DNA of 16,746 nt from an uncultured Lachnospiraceae bacterium (GTDB lineage Bacteria; Bacillota; Clostridia; Lachnospirales; Lachnospiraceae). Shown here one piece after another: positions 1 through 6,479 of this stretch (the stretch's first letter is position 1; each line of letters opens with the position of its first letter). Location of the stretch: positions 1-16,746 of the forward strand of contig CANQEB010000022.1 in assembly GCA_947594085.1 (NCBI GenBank), written 5' to 3'. The notes below the pieces were generated by a model. The model had not been told where the DNA came from. It worked only from the letters and a program-made list of their open reading frames with translations, and did not search any database. The position numbers and the translations under genes are program-made.

Positions 1-403
1 CCTTAATGTTTCTGAGCTTGAGGTTGTAGCTCGCGTTGAGCATGCCGCAGTAAGCGTCGCCACGGCCGTCGCTCAGATCATTCTGGCTCTCCTCAGCCGC
101 CGCGATGAACATCGCCGGACCGTCGAAGTGCTTCGCAAGAAGCGTCTCGGAAATCTCCGGGCCAAAGTTGCCAAGGTAAACGACCAGAGCCTCACAGCCC
201 GCCGCCTTGACGTCCTCGAGCGCCTGCACCATGTGGATCTCGCTCTCCACGATGCAGATCGGACACTCGTAGATGTCAGCCTCGTCATATTTCGCCTTGT
301 AAGCGTCGACCAGGGCTTTTCTTCTGTTCACGGAGAGGGACTCCGGGAAGCAGTCGCGGCTCACGGCCACGATACCGATTTTTACTTTTGGAATGTTGTT
401 CAT
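1..403 (-). CDS. L-fucose/L-arabinose isomerase-family protein, N-terminal part (cut by window edge)
   Basis: The 134 visible N-terminal residues begin MNNIPKVKIGIVAVSRDCFP and continue with an alpha/beta pattern typical of the N-terminal domain of the L-fucose isomerase / L-arabinose isomerase superfamily. Key stretches are VSRDCFPESLSVNRR, a segment around CPICIVESE, and ALVVYLGNFGPE near residues 78-89. Members interconvert aldoses and ketoses or are uncharacterised relatives; the metal-binding active site lies in the missing C-terminal part, so no substrate can be assigned. The ATG at 401-403 is preceded by AGGAGG at a good distance, which fixes the start. The gene lies 139 bases downstream of the DUF4867 frame and in the same direction as the FGGY kinase, consistent with an isomerase-kinase sugar pathway. 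Family assignment is from recall of sequence pattern; specificity is unknown. Confidence 0.75.
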   Translation of the reverse strand, partial: MNNIPKVKIGIVAVSRDCFPESLSVNRRKALVDAYKAKYDEADIYECPICIVESEIHMVQALEDVKAAGCEALVVYLGNFGPEISETLLAKHFDGPAMFIAAAEESQNDLSDGRGDAYCGMLNASYNLKLRNIK

Positions 404-542
404 TGCTTTATCCTCCTACATTAAATTTTTTAAATTTGAAACAGCTATGCGCTGTCACGTACCATAATGATGCCCGGCACTTTCGATCTCATTCATCCGC
501 AATTTGGACTACTATGTATCGTCGTCCGGACATGATCTGCTT

Positions 543-1160
543 TTACTTCAGGGAAATATTCTCTCCCACCAGTCCCAGCGGAGAGCCCTCGGGAAGTCCT
601 CCCTCCGGATGCCCGATCAGCCACTTATTCTTCGCAGTCAGGCGCGCATCCTCTCCGCCCGCGTGATTTTTCTCCAGCGGCAGATTCGTGTCCTTCGGGA
701 GCACGATCGCCACGCGGAAACCACCCTCGGCGGCATTGCACGGCGCGTAGTGAAGCGTCGTCGCGTACACCTCCACTGCCGTCCCCTTCGGGAGCAGGAA
801 TGCCTCCACCTTCGACGTATCGTAAGTGCCGTCGTCCGCGATATCCGGCTGCCAGCCCACAAGCAGGATCGCGTCCGTCCCCGCCACGTTGATCTCCGAG
901 GAACGGTGATATTCAAGCGCGTTGAGCTTGTAGTTGTTGCCGTTGCAGTAACCGATCTGGATCGGCAGCTCGCCATAGGTCTTCGTCTTCAGCTCCTCAA
1001 ACACCGGAAGCGCCTCCAAAAGCGCTACTGACGGCTCATACACGGTGTCCGCCGGGCATGGCGTCTCGGCCAGCTTCTCCACGAGCCCCGTGAAATCCAC
1101 GTTGTCGACGACGCGGCCGTACTTGCGGAACGCCGCATCCGTCACTTTTTTGATCTCCAT
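543..1160 (-). CDS. DUF4867-family protein (independent internal start)
   Basis: This 205-aa protein begins MEIKKVTDAAFRKYGRV and ends in a conserved-looking KWLIGHPEGGLPEG and GENISLK region. It matches my memory of DUF4867 proteins from Lachnospiraceae, which lie beside L-fucose isomerase-family genes and resemble cupin/ureidoglycolate-lyase-like folds. Visible features are ELPIQIGYCNGNNYKLNALEYH near residues 65-85 and a beta-rich core with EVYATTLHYAPC. The biochemical role is not known to me. Its ATG (1158-1160) has a textbook AGGAGGG ribosome site at 1167-1173 with a 6-base spacer, so it was probably a free-standing gene. Here that ribosome site is also coding sequence of the upstream HepT frame, where it reads T-G-G. 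It is likely cotranscribed with xylB and the isomerase-family gene and probably has an accessory role in the same sugar pathway. Confidence 0.78.
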   Translation of the reverse strand: MEIKKVTDAAFRKYGRVVDNVDFTGLVEKLAETPCPADTVYEPSVALLEALPVFEELKTKTYGELPIQIGYCNGNNYKLNALEYHRSSEINVAGTDAILLVGWQPDIADDGTYDTSKVEAFLLPKGTAVEVYATTLHYAPCNAAEGGFRVAIVLPKDTNLPLEKNHAGGEDARLTAKNKWLIGHPEGGLPEGSPLGLVGENISLK

Positions 1161-1523
1161 AGTAAACCCTCCTGTCTTGTTTTCTGGTTTTGATGCTCTT
1201 ATCTTTTGGCAATATTCCCTCAGCACGGGAATATCATCAATGATCGTATACCACAGCGTCTCTGTATCAACAACGCCATAATGATGAACGACAATATTAC
1301 GCATAGAGCGGATCTGCCGCCATGGAATATCGGAATACTCCTGCTTAAATTCGTCGGTGAGATTATGAACCAGCTCGCCAATCTGCAAAATACAAAGAGA
1401 GCATGCATCTTTATGCAACTCACTCTTATCAAAGCCGGAAAAATCTATATCTTTTATGAAGCCTGTCAGCTTATCGCAATATTCAATCATATGTGAGAGA
1501 ATACTGAAATCACGCTCTTTCAT
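543..1523 (-). CDS. hepT: HepT (HEPN toxin) fused in frame to DUF4867 protein
   Basis: This 326-codon frame joins two unrelated proteins. Residues 1 to about 107 are a helical HEPN domain of the HepT type. The RX4HXY motif is exact: R75, NIVV, H80, H81, Y82. In characterised MntA-HepT pairs the Arg and His form the RNase site and the antitoxin adenylylates the Tyr. After a short linker (about 108-121), residues 122-326 are a complete DUF4867 protein. The ATG at 1521-1523 overlaps the end of mntA by 14 bases, the usual translationally coupled arrangement. HepT proteins normally stop at about 105-140 aa, so the absent stop is abnormal. An out-of-frame TAA at 1199-1201 lies just after an AAAA run (1204-1207), so a single-base change may have removed the stop. 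Whether the fusion is made, or is a sequence error, cannot be told from one sequence. Confidence 0.8.
   Translation of the reverse strand: MKERDFSILSHMIEYCDKLTGFIKDIDFSGFDKSELHKDACSLCILQIGELVHNLTDEFKQEYSDIPWRQIRSMRNIVVHHYGVVDTETLWYTIIDDIPVLREYCQKIRASKPENKTGGFTMEIKKVTDAAFRKYGRVVDNVDFTGLVEKLAETPCPADTVYEPSVALLEALPVFEELKTKTYGELPIQIGYCNGNNYKLNALEYHRSSEINVAGTDAILLVGWQPDIADDGTYDTSKVEAFLLPKGTAVEVYATTLHYAPCNAAEGGFRVAIVLPKDTNLPLEKNHAGGEDARLTAKNKWLIGHPEGGLPEGSPLGLVGENISLK
1167..1173 (-). promoter_or_regulatory. Internal Shine-Dalgarno site within the HepT-DUF4867 frame
   Basis: On the minus strand the bases read AGGAGGG, then TTTACT, then ATG. This near-perfect ribosome site lies inside the open HepT frame and decides the DUF4867 start at 1160. 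It argues that DUF4867 can be translated without HepT. Confidence 0.8.
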
Positions 1524-1809
1524 AAAGCAATATCTCCTCGTCCTTAATCGCTTCCAAAAAATCCTTCCGCAGACATTTCGTAGACAGCAAATCTACCTTT
1601 TTCCCAAGAGCATCTTCTATATCCGTAAGCAATGCCCCCATCTGAAGTCCACGGATTTCTCCTTTGTCTATTCTGAGATCGATATCACTCTCTTCATCTG
1701 CTTCTCCCCGTGCGTAAGAACCGAAGAGAAAAATACGTTCCGCACCATAATGCTTTCCAAGCAAAACAGCGACTCTTTTAATATCGCTGATTTCAGGCAG
1801 TTTCGCCAT
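1510..1809 (-). CDS. mntA: MntA-type nucleotidyltransferase antitoxin
   Basis: This 99-aa minimal nucleotidyltransferase begins MAKLPEISDIKRVAVLLG. It carries the family signature GS-X10-DXD as GSYARGEADEESDID (about residues 31-45), where the Asp residues bind metal and nucleotide. In studied MntA-HepT systems this protein transfers AMP groups to a Tyr near the HEPN active site and so silences the toxin; the matching Tyr is present in the downstream HepT. The start chosen is the ATG at 1807-1809, because AAGGAGG lies a few bases upstream. An upstream in-frame start at 1854 would overlap the xylB stop and has no comparable site. The stop overlaps the hepT start by 14 bases. The gene begins 41 bases after the xylB stop, placing the pair inside a sugar operon. 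Confidence 0.88.
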   Translation of the reverse strand: MAKLPEISDIKRVAVLLGKHYGAERIFLFGSYARGEADEESDIDLRIDKGEIRGLQMGALLTDIEDALGKKVDLLSTKCLRKDFLEAIKDEEILLYERA

Positions 1810-1850
1810 AATCTCTGCCTCCTTACGAAATCTGTCCGAAATAATACAGC

Positions 1851-3320
1851 TCAATGAATGATCTCAAACAGCGGCTTGCAGGTCGGATAGATCTCCTTGA
1901 ACTGCGCGTAGCGCGCCTCGTACTTCGCGACCAGCTCCGGCTCCGGCTCCACTGTGTCGATGATGTGCACGAGCTTCGCCGCCGCATCCTCCACAGACGC
2001 GAACTCGCCGCAGGCCACCGCCGCCAGCATCGCGCCGCCGAGCGCCGGACCCTCTTCGCTCTCGATCACGTCCACCTTGAGGTTCAGCACGTTCGCGATG
2101 ATCTTCTTCCACAGCGGGCTCTTCGCGCCGCCGCCGCAGATCTTCGTGCGCTCGATCTTGATACCCAGCGCTTTCGCCACTTCGAGCGAATCTCTCAGCG
2201 CGAACGCCACGCCCTCGAGCACTGCCTGTGTCATGTCCGCGCGCGTCGTGTCCATCGTCATGCCGATGAAGGTCGCGCGGGCATTCGGATTGTTGTGCGG
2301 GGAGCGCTCGCCCATCAAGTACGGCAGGAAGAAGACATGGTTCTCACCGAGCTTCTCGATCGCCGCCTGCTCGGCCGCGTAATCCTTCGTGCCGATGATC
2401 TCGTCCATCCACCACTTATTGCAGGAAGCCGCGGAAAGCATGCAGCCCATCAGGTGGTAGTGCCCGTCCGCGTGCGCGAACGCGTGCAGCGCATTGAACT
2501 TATCCACGCCGAACTTCTCCGAAGAGATGAAGATCGTGCCGCTCGTGCCGAGTGAGATGTTGCACATGCCGTCACCGACCGTGCCCGTGCCGACCGCCGC
2601 AGCCGCGTTGTCGCCCGCGCCCGCCACGATCTTGACCGTCTCCGGGATCCCGAGCTGCGCCGCGATCTCCGGCAGGATCGTCCCAACCGCCTCGTAGCTC
2701 TCGAAAATTTTCGCCATCTGCTCCTCGCGCACGCCGCAGATCTCCAGCATCTCCTTCGACCAGCAACGGTTTCGCACGTCAAACATCAGCATACCGGAAG
2801 CGTCCGACACATCCGTGCAGTGCACGCCCGAAAGCTTGTACGCGATATAGTCCTTCGGGAGCATGATCTTCGCGATCTTCGCGAAATTCTCCGGCTCTTT
2901 ATTCTTCACCCAGAGCACCTTCGGCGCCGTAAATCCCGTGAAAGAGATGTTCGCCGTGTACTCGGAGAGCTTCTCCTTGCCGATCACGTTGTTCAGGTAA
3001 TCGCACTCCTCATAAGTACGGCCGTCGTTCCATAAAAGCGCCGGACGGATCACGTTGTCGTCCTTGTCCAGAATCACGAGTCCGTGCATCTGGCCGCCGA
3101 AGCTGATGCCCGCCACCTGGCTCTTATCGCAGTCCGCGAACAGCTCCTTCAACCCCTCGATCGTCTGCTCATACCAGTCCTCCGGCTTCTGCTCCGACCA
3201 TCCCGGATTCGGGAAATAGATCGGATACTCCCTCGACACGATCTTCTGGATCTTCCCCTTCTCGTCCATCAGCAGCAGCTTCACCGCCGACGTCCCGAGA
3301 TCAATTCCTGCATACAGCAT
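1851..3320 (-). CDS. xylB: Xylulokinase-type FGGY carbohydrate kinase
   Basis: This 489-aa protein is a full-length FGGY kinase that phosphorylates a ketopentose (classically D-xylulose to D-xylulose 5-phosphate) with ATP in the cytoplasm. Visible motifs are the N-terminal phosphate loop AGIDLGTSAVKLL (4-16), the substrate-side GGQMHG (75-80), LLWNDGRT (95-102), GAGDNAAAAVGTGTV with the probable catalytic base Asp237, NISLGTSGT (254-262), GERSPHNNP (337-345) and the C-terminal GGGAKSPLWKKIIANVLN (396-413). The ATG is preceded by GGAGGAAAAGGAT. The motifs favour xylulokinase, but FGGY kinases act on many sugars, and the isomerase-family and DUF4867 neighbours leave L-fuculose, L-ribulose or another ketose possible. 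It is separated from the lipid kinase gene by 124 bases containing a perfect inverted repeat. Confidence 0.9.
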   Translation of the reverse strand: MLYAGIDLGTSAVKLLLMDEKGKIQKIVSREYPIYFPNPGWSEQKPEDWYEQTIEGLKELFADCDKSQVAGISFGGQMHGLVILDKDDNVIRPALLWNDGRTYEECDYLNNVIGKEKLSEYTANISFTGFTAPKVLWVKNKEPENFAKIAKIMLPKDYIAYKLSGVHCTDVSDASGMLMFDVRNRCWSKEMLEICGVREEQMAKIFESYEAVGTILPEIAAQLGIPETVKIVAGAGDNAAAAVGTGTVGDGMCNISLGTSGTIFISSEKFGVDKFNALHAFAHADGHYHLMGCMLSAASCNKWWMDEIIGTKDYAAEQAAIEKLGENHVFFLPYLMGERSPHNNPNARATFIGMTMDTTRADMTQAVLEGVAFALRDSLEVAKALGIKIERTKICGGGAKSPLWKKIIANVLNLKVDVIESEEGPALGGAMLAAVACGEFASVEDAAAKLVHIIDTVEPEPELVAKYEARYAQFKEIYPTCKPLFEIIH

Positions 3321-3362
3321 ATCCTTTTCCTCCGTTTCCTGTTGAATTCACATATTTCTATA

Positions 3363-3380
3363 AATGCGCACCGGCGCATT
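3363..3380. promoter_or_regulatory. Perfect 7-bp inverted repeat upstream of xylB (possible operator or weak terminator)
   Basis: AATGCGC and GCGCATT form a perfect 7-bp inverted repeat around a 4-base centre, about 43 bases upstream of the xylB ATG and 65 bases after the lipid kinase stop. On the minus strand it is followed by TTATAG rather than a run of T, so it is a poor terminator. Its position suits an operator or attenuator for the sugar cluster. No convincing -35/-10 pair was found around it. Confidence 0.4.
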
Positions 3381-3444
3381 GTATTCCCTCATACTTCCCA
3401 AAATCCACATTCCGCCTTACAGCCTGTCCTTGCAATCACGACGG

Positions 3445-4365
3445 TTATGACACGATCTCATGCATCACAGGCTCCAGGCCCGTATCCACAATAATATCTA
3501 ACACCTGCTGCAGATTGACCAGCTCTACCTCTGTGTGCTCGCCGCCGTTCTCGCCGTCCCTTGTCCACGCGATCGGCTCCTTCGACAATATCTTCAGCCG
3601 ATTCGTCTTGAATCGCACGACCTTCCCGGACGACTCCTCGCGCGTCAACACCGCCGTGATGATCTCCTGCCAATCGATGAGATTCTGCGGATTGCGCACC
3701 AGCGTCACCTCAAACAGACCGTCATTGAGCTCTATATTATGCCCCGGAAGGCCCTTGAACCCACCGACCGAATTCGAATTCGTGACCATGCCGAACACAA
3801 ACTCGCCCTCGTCGCAGAACTCCTCGCTCTCCACATACATCCAGCGGCTCTTCCAGGTACCCATACGCTTCATCGCCTCGAGCAGATAAGCCGCGTGCCC
3901 GAGCATATTCTTCATGTCCTGATTCGTCTGATACGACACATCGGTGAACGCCCCGAACGCAGCCACATAGACAAAATACTCTTCATTGAACCGGCCGATG
4001 TCACAGGGAAAGATCCCGCCCTCCACGATCAGCTTCGCCGCCTGATCGATCTGCTTCGGAATGCCCAAGCTGTTGCCAAAGTCATTTGTACTGCCCGCCG
4101 GAATATAGCCGATCGGACACTTCGCCCCACTGTCCATCAATCCGGCGACCACCTCATCCAAGGTACCATCTCCGCCGCAACACGCAATCAGCTCGTACTC
4201 ACGTGCGCGCGCTGTCACCGTCCTGCGTGCATCCCTCTCCGCGTTCGTCGGATGCACCGTCACCTCATACCCACCCGCAGTAAAAGTCTCAATCACCGCC
4301 GACAGATTGCTTCGAATCAGACCTTTTCCCGACCTCGGGTTATATACAAACAACATTTTTTTCAT
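3445..4365 (-). CDS. Diacylglycerol/lipid kinase of the DagK-YegS-BmrU family
   Basis: This 306-aa protein is a soluble ATP-dependent lipid kinase that acts at the membrane face, probably returning diacylglycerol to phosphatidic acid. Motifs in order are FVYNPRSGKG (6-15), the nucleotide-binding CCGGDGTLDEVV (62-73), IPAGSTNDFGNSLGIP (88-103), FGMVTNSNSVGG (191-202), NDGLFEV with the conserved Asp215 (214-220), and the C-terminal RDGENGGEH region (269-277). Length matches the roughly 300-aa family. The ATG at 4365 has GGAG about 11 bases upstream; a second ATG three codons later is possible but less likely. It has its own promoter (4418-4446) and lies after a terminator, so it begins a new transcription unit. 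It may read through into xylB. Confidence 0.9.
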   Translation of the reverse strand: MKKMLFVYNPRSGKGLIRSNLSAVIETFTAGGYEVTVHPTNAERDARRTVTARAREYELIACCGGDGTLDEVVAGLMDSGAKCPIGYIPAGSTNDFGNSLGIPKQIDQAAKLIVEGGIFPCDIGRFNEEYFVYVAAFGAFTDVSYQTNQDMKNMLGHAAYLLEAMKRMGTWKSRWMYVESEEFCDEGEFVFGMVTNSNSVGGFKGLPGHNIELNDGLFEVTLVRNPQNLIDWQEIITAVLTREESSGKVVRFKTNRLKILSKEPIAWTRDGENGGEHTEVELVNLQQVLDIIVDTGLEPVMHEIVS

Positions 4366-4417
4366 ATTTGCCGCATCTCCAAAAAAATCTGCCTCAAAAA
4401 GTCTAGTCTATTTGTTC

Positions 4418-4446
4418 ATTTTACTACTTTAGGGCATGAATCTCAA
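4418..4446 (-). promoter_or_regulatory. Sigma-70-type promoter for the lipid kinase gene
   Basis: On the minus strand TTGAGA (4441-4446) and TAAAAT (4418-4423) are separated by exactly 17 bases, each matching consensus at 5 of 6 positions. The expected transcript start near 4411 gives a leader of about 45 bases to the ATG at 4365. Confidence 0.7.
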
Positions 4447-4522
4447 GCAAATTATTGCTGATTTGTACGATAATTTTGTGACCAGCCAAACAAGACCAGT
4501 CCTTGACTCTAACAAAAGTAAC

Positions 4523-4567
4523 AAAAAAGGCCGGCTGTTCTGCATTTTCACAGATCCAGTCGACCTT
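4523..4567 (-). terminator. Rho-independent terminator after the regulator unit
   Basis: Directly after the TAG stop at 4568-4570 the minus strand reads AAGGTCG, later paired with CGGCCTT. An inner CTG/CAG helix closes the hairpin, and six T residues follow. This ends the BTAD-regulator transcription unit and insulates the lipid kinase gene. Confidence 0.85.
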
Positions 4568-5020
4568 CTAATCCTCTCTCATATTGTCCATCAGCTTCAA
4601 CATTTCCAGCTCGCTCGAAAAGCTTCTCGTCTCATTTTGCTCTAACCATACGATCTCTCCCTGCCACGTCGCGTTCTGGCGATATTGAACGCGAACTGCA
4701 TAGGTGGCCCTTTCACCCCGGTGATTCAGAAGCTCCTTCTGCTCCACCACCTTGTCCGGCCTGTCATGTCTCGCATATTCTGTAGTGCTCTTTTTGCCGT
4801 ATTGGCGCAAGGCAACAGAGGACTGCGGATAATTGATATTTTCCATGACCTGTTCCATCAGAAGAAGCAGCTGATACTGATCCTCGAATCTGGCGGGCTC
4901 GCGACTATAACAGCTATACAGCCGTCCCGGATCGCCTGCCTCATCCGTATCATCGATGCAAATCACCATGAAATTGGGCGCAGCAATGCCAATATTGAAA
5001 AAGCTCTGACTGTCACTCAA
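4568..5020 (-). CDS. Unknown 150-aa protein paired with the BTAD regulator
   Basis: I cannot name a function. The start is TTG at 5018-5020, immediately after the regulator's TGA at 5021-5023 and 8 bases from a strong AGGAGG (5029-5034), so the two genes are translationally coupled. The N-terminal half (1-65) includes NFMVICIDDTDEAGDPGRLY and SCYSREPARFEDQYQLLLLMEQVME. The C-terminal part (about 107-150) reads VRVQYRQNATWQGEIVWLE followed by RSFSSELEMLKLMDNM. This WQG-x-I-x-W plus F-x-S-x-LE-x-L-x-LMD pattern is one I recall from other short clostridial proteins. There is no signal peptide or membrane segment. The tight coupling suggests it works with, or is controlled by, the upstream regulator. 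A terminator follows its stop at once. Confidence 0.75.
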   Translation of the reverse strand: MSDSQSFFNIGIAAPNFMVICIDDTDEAGDPGRLYSCYSREPARFEDQYQLLLLMEQVMENINYPQSSVALRQYGKKSTTEYARHDRPDKVVEQKELLNHRGERATYAVRVQYRQNATWQGEIVWLEQNETRSFSSELEMLKLMDNMRED

Positions 5021-6301
5021 TCACGATACCTCCTCCTTCTTCTCTTCTATCGTATTCCACACGGTTCCATTGGATCGAAACTTCGGCTTCGTGCCCGCCG
5101 CATCCTCATCGATCTCTGCCACAGAGGCGACATAATAATTCACCTGAAAATCATTTCTGCGCACCTTCTTGCTGAACGCCCGGTCGATTCGGGCAGAGAC
5201 CTTCGCACAGTTCTCCTGATTGATCTCCGGAAGCATGATCAAATACTGCTGGGTATTATAACGTGTATAAAAATCACCGCGGCGCAGCACTTCCATGATC
5301 GAATCACGCAGCGCCCTGGAGATTACCTGCTCGCGCTCCTCAGAGCCCATATCTCCTCCTGTGTATTTGAGCGTACAGAGCATGAGATACACCGACATCC
5401 CATTGCGCTCCATCATACGGCTAATCACATGGTAAATGTCGACAAAGCTCGGATATGTACAATAGTAAGCGCCCGGAAACTTCTGTCTCTCCCGAATCCT
5501 CTGCTTGATGTCATGGATAACTCCGGAGGACTGCGAAATGCGCTCAGCCATCAGGCGCGCGCGCTCCAGCATCTCAGGGGACGGCGGCAAGCCAAGCTCA
5601 TCAAAGAACAGCTTCGTCACCTTCTCGTAGATCTCCATAGCCTCCCGGAAACGGGACATCGCAATCAGGCTATCGATCTGCCAAAGCGCCCAATCATTGA
5701 ATGGATAGATCGCAGCGGCCGTAGTCGCAAGCTGAAGAATCTCCTCATAGCGGTCCTCCGCCTGCAGCCACCCAAACAGCTTCCGAAGGCTCTCCTCATA
5801 AAGCTCCTGGTAATGCACGTTGCGCACAGCGACCCAGTCCTCGCCAACCATATTCGGCAAAAATTCACCAGTATAGAGACGGCACGCCTCCAGGAATGTC
5901 TCTGTCCTCTCCGCCCGGTCCTCCGTCCTTCTGCCTTTCTCGATCAACTTCTCAAATTCGATCGCATCTACCTTGACCGGGATTGCCTCATCCTCCCAGC
6001 GGCACATGCCTCTCTTGATCACAACGTAATTCGCATCAGGGAACCCTGCCGATTTGAGCTGCTTCTTCAGGCGGAAAATCGTGTTGTTCAGGCTTCCATT
6101 CTTGTTCTCGACCTCTTCACGCCCATAGAGAGAATCCGCCAGGCTGGTCTTCGCGATCCCGCCGGCTTCAATATTCATCAGAAGTATCTGTAGAAGCTGC
6201 ATCGACTTGGACGTCGTATTGCGGTCCAGTGCAATTTCGCGTCCCTCGTAATAGATGGAAAACCCTCCGAGCATCTTCGCCTTCAGCACATGCTCCGCCA
6301 T
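5021..6301 (-). CDS. SARP/BTAD transcriptional regulator with degenerate GGDEF-like C-terminus
   Basis: This 426-aa protein has three parts. Residues 5-100 resemble the OmpR/DnrI winged-helix DNA-binding domain (LGGFSIYYEGREI, then NNTIFRLKKQLKSAG, then YVVIKRGMCRW). Residues about 110-255 resemble the helical bacterial transcriptional activator domain (BTAD), with TGEFLP, WALWQIDSLI and FDELGLPPSPEM. Residues about 280-395 resemble a GGDEF domain with the signature eroded: GDFYTRYNTQQYLIMLP stands where an active cyclase has RYGGDEF. It is thus probably a DNA-binding activator with a sensory rather than catalytic C-terminus. The ATG at 6299-6301 is preferred because GAGGTG sits 8 bases upstream; a GTG three codons earlier touches that site. 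The gene has its own promoter and is followed directly by the 150-aa gene. Confidence 0.82.
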   Translation of the reverse strand: MAEHVLKAKMLGGFSIYYEGREIALDRNTTSKSMQLLQILLMNIEAGGIAKTSLADSLYGREEVENKNGSLNNTIFRLKKQLKSAGFPDANYVVIKRGMCRWEDEAIPVKVDAIEFEKLIEKGRRTEDRAERTETFLEACRLYTGEFLPNMVGEDWVAVRNVHYQELYEESLRKLFGWLQAEDRYEEILQLATTAAAIYPFNDWALWQIDSLIAMSRFREAMEIYEKVTKLFFDELGLPPSPEMLERARLMAERISQSSGVIHDIKQRIRERQKFPGAYYCTYPSFVDIYHVISRMMERNGMSVYLMLCTLKYTGGDMGSEEREQVISRALRDSIMEVLRRGDFYTRYNTQQYLIMLPEINQENCAKVSARIDRAFSKKVRRNDFQVNYYVASVAEIDEDAAGTKPKFRSNGTVWNTIEEKKEEVS

Positions 6302-6391
6302 GATATCCACACCTCACTTTCTTTGTTGCTGTTTTGCCGTAACTGTCAATCTACTATCGCTGTCCGCCAGCGCCAAAAAAACTCCTTTTAT

Positions 6392-6420
6392 ATTATGCCA
6401 CAAAATTGTCAGAATCGCAA
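6392..6420 (-). promoter_or_regulatory. Putative sigma-70-type promoter for the BTAD regulator
   Basis: On the minus strand TTGCGA (6415-6420, 4 of 6 matches) and CATAAT (6392-6397, 5 of 6) are separated by 17 bases. They lie about 95 bases upstream of the regulator ATG, in the 178-base gap after the pyridoxamine kinase gene. An AT-rich block lies farther upstream (around 6440-6480). Confidence 0.5.
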
Positions 6421-6479
6421 CCACAGCTTGTGTTACATGAATAGAAAAAATGAATATATGATTGAATTTTCCAGACATT

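Noticed and set aside
404..542. Weak hairpin (ACAGC/GCTGT) and AT-rich palindrome between DUF4867 and the isomerase-family gene
   Set aside because: The stem is only 5 bp and the AAATTT repeats are expected by chance in AT-rich spacer. It could be a processing or attenuation site but is not supported.
1510..1854. Longer mntA frame starting at 1854
   Set aside because: The extra 15 residues overlap the xylB stop and have no ribosome site; AAGGAGG precedes the ATG at 1809.
6299..6310. GTG start three codons upstream for the BTAD regulator
   Set aside because: The GTG overlaps or touches the GAGGTG ribosome site, whereas the ATG at 6299-6301 has an 8-base spacing.
6314..6376. Possible 20-codon leader peptide with a TTG start, ending inside the ribosome site of the BTAD gene
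   Set aside because: The predicted transcript start would fall inside or next to its ribosome site, leaving almost no leader. The evidence is too thin to call it.
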